This document shows, one piece after another, positions 18,656 to 32,083 of a stretch of 64,000 bases of DNA. The notes below the pieces were generated by a model, which was not told the origin of the DNA, did not search any database, and saw nothing but the letters and a program-made list of their open reading frames with translations. The position numbers and the translations under genes are program-made. This DNA is from Atopsyche davidsoni (taxonomy: Eukaryota; Arthropoda; Insecta; Trichoptera; Hydrobiosidae), in contig JAILWY010000027.1 of the NCBI GenBank assembly GCA_022113835.1, positions 2,501 through 66,500 on the forward strand, in the 5' to 3' direction. Position 1 is the first letter of the stretch. Every line of letters begins with the position of its first letter.

Positions 18656-19788
18656 TCTCTGTCCGGTTTTAACATGTCCAAGCGAGTCCTGATACGTCTT
18701 CCCAAAAGAAGCATAGCCGGGCTCTCCCCCGTGGTCGAGTGTTCAACGTTTCTATAATATGCCAAAAATGCCCACAGCGCGCGATCCACATTTGTTTTTT
18801 CTCGTAACGCTTTTTTTATTACCTTTTTTAATGTGCGCACGGCATTTTCCGCCAACCCATTTGAAGACGGGTGATAGGGAGCTGTAAATACGTGCTCTAT
18901 GCCGTGGTACTTGGTAAAATTGTCAAACTCCCTTGATGCAAACTGGGTCCCATTATCGCTGACCAGTTGCTTGGGCGACCCCCACCTGCTGAACAACTCG
19001 CTTAACCTATCTATCAAGTTACCGGCCGTGGTATTAGCGACGTTGAAGATCTCGATCCATTTGGACATCGCGTCTACTACCACCAGATAAGTTTTCCCCC
19101 CGATGGGCCCTAGGTAGTCGAGGTGCAGCCGTGTCCACGGTCGGCCCGGCCACGACCACATGCGCAGCGCCTGGCGCGGCGGCGCGTCCGCCTGCTCCGC
19201 GCAGACCGCACATGCGCGGCACACCCTCTCCACTGCCTCGTCGACGCCGGCCCACCAAACGTAACTCCGGGCCAACCCTTTCGATTTGACTATTCCCATA
19301 TGCGGTTCGTGAAGCATACCCAGTACTCTATCCTTGCATTTTTCCGGGACTACCAACCTATGGCCCCACATGACACAACCTAATTCCTCGTACAACTCGT
19401 TCCTTCTATTATAGTAAGGTTGTAAACTTGTAATTTCACACTGTGTCGGCCATCCGTCGCGAATGTAACTCAACACCTTTGACAGTAATGGATCTCGCGA
19501 CGTTTCCCGTTTGATATCATTATAGTCTAATAATAATGCCTGCTGTGCAAAATGTTGATACGTTTGTTCCGGCGGTGACATTTTATTCCTGGTGCACGAA
19601 AGGGGTAATCGCGATAGGCCGTCGGCCCCGTTCTCATCTGTGCGGACGTACTCGATGTCGAATGAGTAAGTTGATAAGATTATAGCCCACCTCTGCATCC
19701 GACTCGCTACCATGGTCGGTATGCCCGTGTTTGGGCCAAATATTGTTACCAAGGGTTTATGATCGGTGCGTAGTGTGAAATGTCGCCC
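18650..19788 (-). pseudogene. Gypsy Pol fragment: RNase H end and integrase
   Basis: Starts with the RNase H tail, then the integrase zinc-binding H..H..C..C region ([12 protein letters not shown]...CRACAVC), and the DDE core: HLDYLGP, SDNGTQF and the Glu in NGLAENAV. After [13 protein letters not shown] the frame enters the ACAC/AGAC array, so the C-terminal domain and 3' LTR are missing. Confidence 0.82.
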
Positions 19789-20325
19789 CTATAGGTATTG
19801 ATGGAATTTGTTTACGCTAAAAATAATGGCCAACGCCTCCCGGTGTATTTGCGAGTAGTTTTTTTCAGCCTCGCTCAGCGTTCGCGAAATGTACGCCACC
19901 GGGTGTTCGCCGCGGCCGTCGGCGCCGGGCTGCGAGAGCACCCCCGCGATCCCGCGCCCGCTCGCGTCACACGTCACGACTAAGGGTGCCTTAGGGTTAT
20001 AATGCGCTAGCACTTCGGCGCTAGATAATAATGATTTAATTTTAATAAATGAACGTTCGCATTCTCGGGACCAAAACCATTGCTTTTCTTTTTTTAGTAG
20101 TTCATATAACGCCACTAAGATCTCGCTCATCTTCCTTATAAATTTACCGTAGAAATTAATAATTCCCAAGAATGACCGCAGCTCCGTCACGTTGGTAGGC
20201 CTCGGTACCCCCACTATCGCTTCGATCTTGGACGGGTCGGTCTTTATACCCTCCTTTCCAATGATATATCCCAAATATTTGACCTCCTCAACCAAAAATA
20301 TGCACTTGGTGCTTTTCAACTTCAA
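19789..20325 (-). pseudogene. Gypsy Pol fragment: RT thumb and RNase H
   Basis: Carries the KYLGYIIG block after the RT palm, the SFLGIINFYGKFI connection, and RNase H (VTCDASGRGIAGVLSQ; HREALAIIF). A TAG stop at 19789-19791 cuts the RNase H; homology resumes in the same frame below. Confidence 0.82.
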
Positions 20326-21187
20326 CCCTGATTTTTGCAGCCTGGCTAAACACCGCCTCCAACGCTGCCAGATGCTCCTGTTTGTTTTTTCCTGCTATGA
20401 TTACGTCGTCTAAGAAAATTTCAATGTTGGGGATATTCTTTAGTACATTACACATTATGCGTTGGAAGATTCCCGGACTCGATGCTAATCCATACACTAA
20501 CCTATTGTACCTAAATAGCCCCCGGTGGGTATTTATGACTGTATATTTTTTTGTCTCGTCTAATTCAATTTGATTGTAGGCTTGGGAAAGGTCTATTTTA
20601 GAGAAATAACACGCTCCACTTAATTTAACCATAAGATCGTCTATTTTAGGCAAAGGATATCGATCAATTACTAATGCGGGATTTACCGTAGCCTTAAAGT
20701 CGGCGCAAATTCTCAGCGACCCGTCGGCTTTATTCACCGGCACTAGCGGCGAGGCCCAGTCGGAACAGTCGACGGGCTCGATGATGCCGCCGCGCAGCAT
20801 GTCGTCCAGCCCGGCGTCGATGCGCTCGAGCAGCGCATACGGCACCGGCCGCGCGCGCTGGAACACCGGCGCCGCGCCTTCGCGCACTCTCAGAGTCGCC
20901 CGTTCGCCCGTATACCTCCCGAGCTCGCCGTCGAACAGCTCCTTATATCTGGAACACAAATATTTTATTTCATCCGATATCTTTGTCGGATTATGTGACA
21001 CGCTGTGGCAGTTGGTAAACTTGGGTATACAAATTTTTAGTTCCGTCAGCCACTGCCTACCCAACAACGCTGTCGTACCCCCATCTATAACAAACAGGTC
21101 CAAACGCTCAGTCCTTCCTCCGTAGCTGACCATCGGCTTAATCACTCCTACCGGTTTAATTTTTTTTCCGTTGTAACATTTTAACAC
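20288..21187 (-). pseudogene. Gypsy Pol fragment: protease end and reverse transcriptase
   Basis: About 300 codons in the same frame as gag after the stop. It contains the protease C-terminal strand (ALLGRQWL), then RT: WASPLVPVNKADGS, RYPLPKIDDL, FSKIDLSQAY and the catalytic FLDDVII. The frame is lost near 20,300, where homology continues in another frame (the segment ending at 19,789). Not functional as it stands. Confidence 0.82.
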
Positions 21188-21217
21188 TAGATCGCTCGGT
21201 TCGAGCGGATTATTACT

Positions 21218-22264
21218 TTAAAAGTTACGATAAGTTTCACTATTTACGCACGATACCGCCGTACCGGTATCTACCTCCATCTGTATGAATTTTTTATCAA
21301 CTTTTACCGACAAACTCACCGGCTGATAATCGTTCAAACAAAGATGATGGAACTCTTCCGTGTCATCCCCCCTCTGGTCCGAGTTCTCCCTCTTTGCCGT
21401 GTTGCCGTAGTGTAGCCGTGCGCGTCCCCTTCCGGGACGAACTGCCGCCTCCCGCCCGCGGCACACTCTCTGTAGATGCCCCGTGCTCTTGCACCCGTGG
21501 CACACGTATTCCCGATACTGACAAATGGAGTAGTCGTGATACACCGAACCGCAGCCGGTGCATGGTCGGCTGGTCGAAGGTCGCCTCTCCTGAGTCCCGC
21601 GCCCGGAGCCGCGTCCGGAGCCGCGCCCGGAGCCGCGCCCGGAGCCGGGGCGGGCCCTCGCGGGCTCGCGGCCCGGCAGCATCGCGTACACCGCTGCTGC
21701 ATCGCTGGTTCCCGCGCCGATGCTCCCGATTCCCGACCTGGCCTCCACCGCGGCCGCGTCCCGTTCTGCCGCCTCCAAGGAAGTCGCAATTTTTACTGCC
21801 GATGCAAAAGTTAAGGAATCGCCGTCCTCTGCGAATAACCGCTGTCTTATGACTTCACTTCTTACTCCGCATACAAACTGGTCACGAAGATTCTCGTTCA
21901 GATTGCTTCCAAATGCGCAACTACGTGCGAGCCGTTTCAATTCCACAACGAAGACCGCGATCTTCTCCTCGTTTGCCTGTCCGTACTTCCGGAATCTGTG
22001 CCTCTCGGCCTGTATCGAGGGTGTCGGTTGTAAATGTTCTCGCAATAACCTTACCGCGGCTTCATATGTCAGTGCCGACGGTTCTTCGGGGCTTGCTAAA
22101 TCTACCAACAATTCATACGGCCCGTCTCCCATGACTGCAATCAACGTGGGCAGTTTCATTTCGTCCTTGACCCCGTTCACTCTAAAGTACATCTCCAGTC
22201 GGTCCACATAAGACGACCACATTCCCCTGCTCTCCTCGAATTCACTTAATTTTCCCAACGACAT
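21218..22264 (-). CDS. Gypsy Gag with start of protease
   Basis: 348 residues from ATG 22264. Gag capsid-like region about 10-180, an Arg/Gly-rich stretch (SGRGSGRGSGRG), then Cys/His knuckles (CTGCG..H..C and CHGCKSTGHLQRVC), then the protease start with the active-site motif DTGTA near the end. A TAA stop then interrupts the protease in the same frame that resumes at 21187, so this is a broken Gag-Pol. Structural protein of a virus-like particle by family. Confidence 0.8.
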   Translation of the reverse strand: MSLGKLSEFEESRGMWSSYVDRLEMYFRVNGVKDEMKLPTLIAVMGDGPYELLVDLASPEEPSALTYEAAVRLLREHLQPTPSIQAERHRFRKYGQANEEKIAVFVVELKRLARSCAFGSNLNENLRDQFVCGVRSEVIRQRLFAEDGDSLTFASAVKIATSLEAAERDAAAVEARSGIGSIGAGTSDAAAVYAMLPGREPARARPGSGRGSGRGSGRGSGRGTQERRPSTSRPCTGCGSVYHDYSICQYREYVCHGCKSTGHLQRVCRGREAAVRPGRGRARLHYGNTAKRENSDQRGDDTEEFHHLCLNDYQPVSLSVKVDKKFIQMEVDTGTAVSCVNSETYRNF

Positions 22265-24538
22265 GATGGCGATCAGTTTTCAGCGAATTCTCCGTAATCT
22301 CAAAATCTAACACTATACTTATGCACTTCCTAATCCGTTTTTATCTCGTCGCCATTGTGAGGTCTCGAATCAAACACGTGTATTGTATTTGTTTTATATG
22401 TTAGGTTATTACCGGAATGTTCATTGAGTGAATTCCATAAAGTTCTTGAAATGAAAGGCGTAAAGCTGACTAGGGTGCAGGCCGGAGGATGGGATGCCGT
22501 CTTTAAACAAAAGTCCAAGCAAGGAAATGTACAAAAGTAAAATATTTTTTATATTAAACTGATATAGATATTGATCTATTAGTATTTTATGGAATTATCA
22601 AGTTTTATTTTACCCTGGTGTGATGTATCACAATTTTATTATTATTATGCAATAATATTTGGGTTAGTTTTTCTTCTGTGGAGTTTAAAGAGATTCACCA
22701 ATACCCCTATAGTTTATTTTTTTATGGTGGACAAGCCGGGTCTGACAAACTGCTTGACATTGCTTTACAAGATCACAAGGTTTGGATACATCGGCACACG
22801 TCAACCATCTGCCAAAAATCGATCTTTAAGTATCAGGCGTGAGTACAGATACAAGCCGTGTTGATGATATTGGCTGATACATCGATATTATGAGTAGAGG
22901 CTACAAATGAATGAATAATTGTACTGTCATCTTGAATTAAAACATATTGAAAAAAGCAATGGTCACAATAACTTATTGATTATCATTTCAATATGGTATC
23001 ATAAATTCCTTCTTCTTAGTGGTTCTTGTCCGTCATTAAAAATACAGACTTTATTGTCGTTTTTATTTTATTGATTTAATTTTTATATTCCATACTTGGA
23101 AAGCATTTAAACGTTTTAATTATCAATGCAATGAATTAATAAGTATTAGGTGGTTCTCTAGTCTTGTAAAATGTCACTTTATTTGCAACTAATCATTTAA
23201 AAGTTTATTATCTGTAGGATTTAGATGTAAGCCGGAAGTTTTCATATATTATGTACATGTCATAGCAACTAAGTAACCGAGGCCTCATGAGAAGTTGTAA
23301 AAGGACTACCAAAATTTGTAAATGACCTTTTTATCGTAGAGTAGATATTTTGATGTACTAAAACATTCCATCTTATATGAAGTTGATTATTAACGAAGGT
23401 GTTTTTAATAAAGATCATACCTTGGTAGATCCTTAGCAAGAGATGTTTAAATTCTATCACAAAGCGGTGCTATTCTGGACTAAGTTTAATCAATAAAAAC
23501 ACTGAATTTACTGATAAATTGATAAAATTTTAAGATCTCTATTCTGTAGAAAATTTTATGTAACAATTATTTAGTAAGTTTTGAGTATCACAACTGATAA
23601 ATCGATATTATTTATTTGGGGCGTTGTTTGTGATGATTTGTCTACTGCCAATATTTCATGTTTATTTCAGTTACACTTAAAATAATCATTATCATACACA
23701 TACCCAATTCCCAATGTCTACAATACAATTATTTAATAGCATCTTCCTATGTGTAACAAAATAAATATACTGCCACTGCTGGGGAGCAAACCCAAAATTA
23801 TACATTTTCCTAGATCTAAGCTGCCTTACCAAATAAAATAATTAAATAATGCAAATTGATAGAATGACTAAATTGCTGTTGTTTTATTGGTAAATTTTTT
23901 ACCAATCAGATCAAAGCAAGTCGAGTGATAAAATACAATTATTTCATAATTAAATTCGTTGTAAGTACATCCAATGATTAATAATCCCAGCTTCTAACAA
24001 GATATATACATAACACAATTTATTGCACATATTAACACTGGAAAGAGAAAATAACTTTACCACATTCCGCAACTCATTTAATAACAAGGCAATTGAAAGA
24101 ATTTTCAAATTATTTTTTAAAAATAATTTTACTATGAGAATAAATAAAATTATATCACCTCCACACTCCAAAGTTCAACAAATCAAACCTTCTCACTTTT
24201 ATAATTGCTTAAATGTGTAAATTTTCAATAGGTCTTTTTATAAGAATGTGTGATGAAACCCTCGAAAAGTGAAAGTGCTCATTACAATATTTCAGTTTAC
24301 TCCCAGCCCTTTAAAGTTTTAAGTCCTGGCAGTGGCAATTGGACTTTTATATTTCACCCAATGTAAGTAATAATTTTTAAAAATTTATAATTAGAAAATG
24401 TTAGCTGTTAGAAATCGTTTATAACATTTTAAAAGCTTATATGTTTCCAATAAAATTATATAATTTTACAATATCCTCAAAATTGATTTGTTTACTATCC
24501 TCAGTCTGTATTATTTATTTACCTATTTTATTTTTATT
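22265..24538. other. AT-rich intergenic stretch; one possible terminal exon at 22,405-22,540
   Basis: Mostly AT-rich DNA without recognised genes. On the plus strand a good acceptor (ATATGTTAG|GTTATTACC, about 22,398-22,415) is followed by ~44 open codons ending in TAA at about 22,540 (...GVKLTRVQAGGWDAVF...). This could be the last exon of a gene disrupted by the Gypsy element, but I do not recognise it. Confidence 0.3.
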
Positions 24539-27500
24539 CATCAAATAAAAAAATTGTTTATTTGATGATGAAATAATACAAATATTGTAAATGCTCAAAC
24601 ATCTTACCAATCACTTCAGAGCAAATTTAAACTTTCTTTTCTTTGTATTTGCAGCACATTTATTTTTTATTAGCATTGATAAAATTGAATATTTATTATT
24701 TGTTTAAAATATCTCCAATATATATCGTCATATTTATTTTGAATAAAACCTTTGGTAAGTCAATAAAAGTCAGTTTGTTTTAAATCTATGTATATTAAGT
24801 GAATTTATGAAAAATTATAATATAAATTAATTTTTCTAAAAACAAATCACTTTCATGTGTTATTGACTTCTTTATCGAGTAATTACCACTTCATTTCAAT
24901 ACTAGGATATGGTTTTCTGAAATGAAAAACAAACGTTTTATTTTAATTTACAGTGACGACAACTTCATTGCAAGGCTTGTCCACTAATAAAAAGTTACCA
25001 ATAGTAGCAGGAATAATAACTTGTTACCTAATATTTTCAATATTTATACCTTTAGCTGGGTTACCAGAGTTATTGGTACTATCAAATTCAATATTCCATA
25101 TTTGATGAGGATTTCCGTCAACACAAGTTTGAACTAAAATGTTATCGCTACTTTTCAGTCCAGTTGCATCTAGACACAGTTGACTCTCAATGTGCTGAAT
25201 CTGACCACTAGGCAACTGTCTCCATTTCTAGAAAATTCCATTCATGTTATGTATAATGTTATCAATAAATATTTTGCTTGTGCTTTTTTCTACTATTCTA
25301 AATTATCTTAACCTGGTCACTTTTTCCAGATTCGCAGTTTGATATGAAAAAAAAATTCGACCATTCGAATTTGCATTTCTGAAAAGCAAAAAAATATATA
25401 TTTTAAATACATGCATTAGTCGAGAAATATATTTTCTAACATTTCAGCAAGGTCAACCGCTAACAACAATAATAAAGCCATTTAACCCAGAAGTGCCATT
25501 AAAAACTACTAATGGCATCGCTAGTAAAATAAATAGTGGTTATTTATCTCAAGTAAAAAAGTTAATGAGTTCATTTGTTATTTAGACCTAAGAAACAAAA
25601 AACATCAATGTATTGATTTTGAATAGTTCTTAATAATGACTCTTACTATTTCTGTGGGACTTGTATGCACTTTTCTTCAGTTCTTATTGTTCCTTCCAAT
25701 GTTAGGCTGTACAACTGTGGGTGCATCAGCGTTTTATGGCAGATGTATAACCCCACGCCCCCTAGATGTTCCGGATCTCCCCCCATAGAGTCAAGACATA
25801 AGTTAGTCTTGGGGTTCTGAAATCTATCCAACACTTTAAATTTGAAAGAATTGTATAATCGATTCATATTGCTGAATATTTTTGTGAGACTCGTGAAAAA
25901 CAAAAACTACTTCTCAAGTTAATAGAAACATACACAACACAATAATAACTTGTTTAAAAATATGGATGAATTGTGACAAGCTGGGTTAATGAGTGTGAAA
26001 ATATATTACCTTCCCCATCCTGTAACATGTTTGTTGGGTATAAATTTTTCTGGATAAACGTTATCCAGAAACCAATCAAATGACTTGCACTGAAGTCTTT
26101 CCCGAAGTTTTTTGCGTTCACTGATGTCTCCAATCAGACTAGTGTTCTGAAAATAAATAACGCTCTATAGATAAATTTGTAGTTGACTTGTAATAAATCA
26201 TATTTCGGTAGAAAATATAACATAATTATGAAATCCATTTATAACGTATTATCAACAGTTCCTTGAACAGTTTAATGTTGCTATTATAAGTAATGTTTAT
26301 GTACCATTAAATATTCACGACCCAAGAAGAAAAACTTTGCGTAGTCGTCCATCCAGACCAGAGCTAGGCGAGCCGTATTTATACCTAAATATATTAAATT
26401 ATATATTAACATGCATACATGAAATACAATATTTTTACTGAACTTTTTACGATGAATAAGTATAGGATCTTACTATAGGTATCTTTATTATTGGGAATTT
26501 TATAAGGATGGAATTTCCGGAAGACATGACCAATATGAGAACATGGAATTGTCTCCATGATGCCACCGCCTAAAAACAAAATTATAAAATAACTCTACAA
26601 GAAGCTTTTGGCGAATACATGATAACAGTTCTAGATAGATCACCGATTCTATTTGCAAAGATTCCACATTTAAGAAAGAATCATTGTAAATACCATACAA
26701 TATATTTATTTTTTAAATACAAAAAGATTATTTACATTGCCAGATCCTGAAGCTCATTTCAATATTCTCCCCTCCCCAGCCTTCCATCTTTTCATCATAG
26801 GATCCAATCTCCCAGAAATAGTTGCGCTCCATTGCAAACAATCCACCAGCCATCGTAGGAGTTCTGAAAGCATTTGTTATGGAAAAAAAATAACCTAGAT
26901 GATTTATTTAGATGGCGAATTAATTGCAATTTTATATTTATAGAAAGATTTTTTCATACCTAGCAGGAGCGGTGTCACTTCCTTTTCTAGCCTTCTCTCT
27001 TTCACTTACCAGTATCCAATCAAAACTACCCGTAAGCTTAAAGCCTCCGATCTGCAATTAAAAAAAATTATAATATTAATATTACATATAACATTCCAAA
27101 GCTAACATTAGAATCTTCTTAAACATAGCCTAAGAAAACTTACTTGATATTCGCAGTGACAGTCCAAAAATACTATGACATCTCCCGTGGCTAATCGAGC
27201 TCCTGCTAAGCGGGCACGAATCAACCCAGACCTAATATATTTCAAAATTATTAAAGTGTAGTCTAGATTGATTGATAATTATAAAATAATTAGATATTAA
27301 TTAAGGTTATTTTGAAAAACAATTATACAACAAACAAGCAAGTCAGTAAATAATACCAAAAGGTCATCATTATCTAACCTTTCTTTCAGACGGTGAAAAA
27401 TAATCATGTTTTTGGGAAACCGAGATTTAATATAATAGTCTAATTTTCCCAACAATGGTTTATAATCAGATAGGTCATCAATTACAACTATTTCTTTCAA

Positions 27501-28757
27501 ATATCGACCACCGGTATTAATAACACTCCATATAGTTCTTAATACAAGAGATAGGATTTCATTATGAACAACAAGAACGACCGAAGCAGATGGCAAAACC
27601 TCATCATATTGAAGGGCCTTGCAATCAGGATGCCTGTAATCTGCAAATTATTGAAAAGTTTTAATTTGGTTACCCCACAGTGTATTCGCTTACCACTAAG
27701 ATAATATTAATTTATTCATGAAGTTTCGATATTTTATTATTTTAAATCAATATACAAATCCAACCACCATTTAAATAGTTTAAGTGATGCTTTTTAAAAC
27801 TCTCTTAAAATGTTTTGAAATAGCCTGAGTACTTGATTATTGAATGTACTTTAACTTCACTCAGAGTTTACTGGAAACCAGATTCACCGGTGTGTGTGAT
27901 TTTGTATAATATAACTATAATTTTTAAGCAAACCATCTTTCAAAGGGAGCTGAGGAGTGGCCGATGAGTGATTGTGATAAATATAATAATTTCATTGTGG
28001 TTTTGTTTGTTTTTTTGCGCCTTTCTTAGCTGAAGTTGAGTATGATATTAAGTTATGGCTATAAACATATTTTTTTTAGTCTTAGCTTATAATGGAAGTT
28101 AAATTAGAAGGAATAAAAGACATTAATGTACCAACGGTAGGTGGTATTGTTTTTAGAATATAAAAAAATAAACATGAGTGAAGAATATTTGCATCATTTA
28201 ATCGTCATCAATATTTAGAGTCATTCAGTCCCGTGCTCTGAATATATATAATATAAAATAAAATGTATAAGAAATATTCACTTCTTACCTTTAAGCGACC
28301 AAACATCACGCTCAGGTTGCTCAGGTTGCTCAGGTTGCCCAGGTGCATGATAATGCAAATAGTAAGCAACACAGATTGCGTGCTAATACGATTATTTACT
28401 CGTTTTTCTCTCGACACTTTCGATACTCGTCAATTGTTCCAGTAAAATCGTATCGAGTGATTTTTTTAAAATGTATTTTAAGGGAATTTCAGTTCTCTTA
28501 TTTCAATGACATTACACGAAAATGAATGCTTGTTTCAATGCAATGAGTCGCGTCTGCTTCTGGCGCCATCCAAAGTGTCGTACTGCCACAGATTGCCACC
28601 GCAGTTGTAAATTTTATAGCGGCATTTAAATATACACTGCTGAAGAATAATTCACCAAACTTGATATGCTAAGACTATTTATATGTACATTCACATTAAG
28701 TTGTGTCTTGTATGTTTTCCGTGGTGTTTATTTTTCTATTGTTTTCTTTTAAAGTGA
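24539..28757 (-). repeat. Inverted duplication, left arm
   Basis: Reverse complement of 53,478-59,441 with roughly 98-99% identity by eye. It lacks the 1,651-nt Helitron and 120 nt of one exon, and has one extra CTCAGGTTG unit near 28,311-28,337. It contains a GalNAc-transferase-like gene. Homology ends at about 28,757 on the inner side. On the outer side (24,539) the right arm is interrupted by TRAS sequence. Confidence 0.92.
24883..27640 (-). pseudogene. Polypeptide GalNAc-transferase-like gene, left copy with exon deletion
   Basis: Same exon series as the right copy, on the minus strand, ending at TAA 24883-24885. Family role: type II Golgi enzyme that transfers GalNAc from UDP-GalNAc to Ser/Thr. 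Seen: the acceptor-fold exon (27,640 down to about 27,379), the exon with the DCH metal-binding motif, the WGGEN motif exon (about 26,745-26,870), and the ricin-type lectin exon (about 25,030-25,230). The DCH exon lacks 120 nt (40 codons) at 27,151/27,152 compared with the right copy, with a 2-nt GA at both edges. The reading frame is kept, but part of the catalytic fold is gone. The N-terminal anchor and stem exon are not found, and the intron join near 25,650 makes a TAA in the simplest model. Called a probable pseudogene. Confidence 0.7.
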
Positions 28758-29132
28758 TCGAACGAGTTAATCATATATTTTTATATTAAATTATTGAAGA
28801 TATATTTTCATTCTATTTAAATGTTGTTTAAGCATGTTGACATTAAAAAATGATTATTTAATTTGAAAATTGCAGTAATCATTAATAAATCAATTGCTAC
28901 TAAAAGATTATTCATTTATTCATGACCAAAACCGTTGTTAAAACAAAAAAAAATCTCTATGGCGTTTTCAATTTCAATCAGCGATTTTTTTTTTATATTT
29001 CATTATTTCTAAGAATAATAAAGTGATAAAAAAGCAGCAGGAAACAGAATTTTTAGGTGCTCTTTTTTGCGTAAAATCAACATTAGACGCACTTCTGAAT
29101 AAAGTCCGTACTTCCTTCGGACAGCCTCCTTT

Positions 29133-29960
29133 TTGGGGATCCATCAAGGAGAGCCTCGCAGCAAAGCGCCTCGGGGTGAATTGGTATGCAAACAGGACGT
29201 AGCGTCGGAGCGACGGGGAAGTGAAAAGTCAATCTTTTACGACAAGACTTGCGAGAAATGCGACCCGTCGCATCATCTGCACGTGAACTCTCGAACGCTT
29301 CGGATCAGCTGGGAGAAAACTGCCTTCACACCCATCCACTACACAATACTTGAGGACGTTGACGATACAGACCGACGAGAAATTATCTTAAAAAATTACC
29401 ATGTAGGAAAAACGAATCATAGAGGCATCAACGAAACATTAGAACATTTAAAAGGAAGGTACTATTGGCCTAAAATGAAGGACTTAATTTCTAATTTTAT
29501 AAATAACTGCGACGAATGTAATGTGAACAAATATGACAGAAACCCTCTGAATATTAAACTTAATATAACTCCCACACCTACTAGTAAACCATTCGAAATA
29601 ATCGTAATGGATACGTTTACGTGTAAATCCCAGAGATTCCTAACGTTAATAGATAATTTTTCAAAATATGCACAAGCTTATCCCATTGAATCAGTTAACA
29701 TGATCAATGATATAGTCATTTAATGTATACTTTTCACATCATGGCTTACCATTAGCAATAGAGTGCGACTCAGGCAAAGAGTTCGATAACCACGCTCTAA
29801 AAGAATTCTTAAGATTACTTAAAATCAAAATTCATTACGGCACACCAATTCATCATGAATCACAAGGTACACAATAGAAAGATTACATTCAACACTTATC
29901 GACCACCTTATGATATTAAATGCAAACACATCAAACATAAAACAAGAAACGACCTAAGCA
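29133..29960 (+). pseudogene. Errantivirus-like integrase fragment
   Basis: The zinc-binding region has the H..H..C..C pattern (HVGKTNHRGINETLEH ... NNCDECN). The catalytic core begins VMDTF (first Asp). A frame break at about 29,723 follows; in another frame the second Asp region (ECDSGKEF) and a proline/histidine stretch before the final Glu can be seen. A retroviral-type integrase by family, not functional here. Confidence 0.72.
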
Positions 29961-30337
29961 ATTTTAGCATACAACCTTACCATACATTCTAGTCACAAAA
30001 CAACACCATTAGAAATAACATTAGAACACATTATTAAATCGGATTATTTCGACATTGACACCGAACAATTAGTAACTCAAAATTACGTAGAAAGACACAA
30101 GGAAGCTACCCGATTAATTTACCAAACAACTAACGAAAAATTAACCAATAAAAAAAAAAGAAAATATGATTAATAAGGCGAATTTAAATAGAGGAACTTT
30201 AGATACAATAGATTTAGAAGAACCCATATATATTAAGAATAGTGGGGAAATTAGAAATAAATTAGCTTAGAAGTTTAAAAAATCTAGATTTAGTAATCAA
30301 ACTAGCGATAAAGTATTTAGCGAAGGCCTTACGAGGC

Positions 30338-32083
30338 ATGAGAACGAAGTTAAACGTCCTAAAAAGAAATATTGATTTCAGAATGATCCAGGCGGCAGCC
30401 ATCGTGATCATACTGATGACGATCGGCAAAGGACAAATTAAACTAAGCAAAATAGAAGATAACAACCCCGGAATATTACCTTTTAAACTAGGGATAGCGA
30501 GAGTACAAAGAGCTAACCATATATTTATCCGTTATATAGAATTAAAACCCATCAGGACTCAACTTTACGTTACGTTAAAGACCAATTTGAACGATTAAAA
30601 AACATAGCTAGTAATAACTTGCATGCGATCAGAAAGAATGAACTCAGGACTCTTTCCGAAACGATTGAGTACAAGTTGACTAAATCAATTAATAAAATAA
30701 ATGTATATGTTAAGGATATGAGATCCAAGAGAGGTCTGATTAACGGTCTCGGAAATATAATTAAGAGCATAACAGGGAACTTGGATGCCAGTGATGCAGA
30801 ACATTTTAATTCCTTAATACAATCCCTTCAGGAAAATCAAAATAAAATTATAAGAAACACTTAATCAAGCGTATCTCTTCACCTAAAAATGATAGAAGAT
30901 TTTAACAAAACCCTCAATTCAATCAAAGATAATGAAAATATAATCGAAACTAAAATAATGGAAATGACAGTCCTAACTAAGGACATTTTTAAATTACAAA
31001 ATTATATTGAAATAAGAAGCGCAATGGACAATCTTTACCATACCTTTTCCAATATGTACGATATAATATCAGATATTGAAAACGCTATTTTGTTTCCAAA
31101 ACTTAGAATTCCTCATCCATCGTCAATTAGTGTTGAATATGTTAAAAAGATGATAGCGTTAATTGAGAAAAGCGAAATTTCACCGTATCTTGTTGAACCA
31201 AAAGAATATTATAATGTATTAAAAGTAGACAGAGTTACCTGTCGAACGATCGAATAATTTTCCTCATAAAATTTCCTATCATAACCGATAGAGAATTTAA
31301 TTACTACCATTTGTACCCCATTCCTAATAAAAATAATGAAACCATCTTACCAAAAACTAACTTCCTTATCCACGAGAGTGAATACTATAGATACACAAAA
31401 AATGGATGTGACCTCCTAAACAAAGACTATTTATGTCAGGAAGATTCCCTAACTCAAGATGACAATACATGCCTAGAGCAAATATTCGAAATGAAAAACC
31501 CAATAAATTGTAAGACGACGCCGATTCGAACTAAAGATTCAATTGTGCAAGCCGTTAACAGTGCAAATTATATATTAATAACCAACTTTGCAACAATTCA
31601 ACTGCAATGTACTGATACTGAAACCAAATTTATCAGCGGGAGCATATGTCTTGCAACTTCCAAAAGAATGTAGATTTAAACTACAAAACACGACATACTC
31701 CAATCACCAAGACGACATAAAAGGAAAACCAATGATACTACCGCAACAAGAAGAATTCTTCATTTTTAACAGAAATGCTAAAGAACAACTTATAGTTTTA
31801 AATAAACTAAGAATAAGAAACAAGATAAAGAAAGATTACGAAATATTGAGAGAGAGAACGTCAAGAACATAGAAGAAACAAAGGATGTCCACCCGGCAGT
31901 CTGGACAATACCGACATATTTAATCATTTTTATAATTCTAGTAATAGCAGCTATGTACTACGCCATTCGGATTAAGAAGAAAGAAGCAACCGCCGACACC
32001 GATTTGAATTTAGTACTCATGGAGCCCATAAATTCAAAACTTGAGGAGGGAGGAGATACGAGTTCATATCGCCTTCGGAGCTA
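30338..32083 (+). pseudogene. Degraded env-like fusion glycoprotein gene
   Basis: Resembles the env of insect errantiviruses, which is related to baculovirus F proteins. Seen: a hydrophobic start, a furin-type RSKR site at about 30,721-30,732 followed by a glycine-rich hydrophobic stretch, a helical ectodomain, and a late hydrophobic anchor (about 31,918-31,970) followed by a short basic and acidic tail. Stops or frame changes near 30,597, 30,864, 31,257 and 31,673 break it into pieces, so no complete protein can be made. Confidence 0.65.

Larger units (their letters stand above)
18650..22264 (-). mobile_element. Decayed Ty3/Gypsy retrotransposon (K02A2.6-like), 3' truncated
   Basis: Minus-strand gag, protease, reverse transcriptase, RNase H and integrase in Ty3/Gypsy order. 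It is broken by an in-frame stop in the protease (21218-21220), a frameshift near 20,300 in the RT, and a stop at 19789-19791 in the RNase H. The integrase end is lost where the ACAC/AGAC array begins. A possible primer-binding region (TGGCGACGAGA on the minus strand) lies near 22,347-22,358. No LTR pair was found. Confidence 0.85.

Noticed and set aside
18045..18672. Cys/Val/Ser and His/Thr/Asp repeat proteins
   Set aside because: Translation of the ACAC/AGAC microsatellite.
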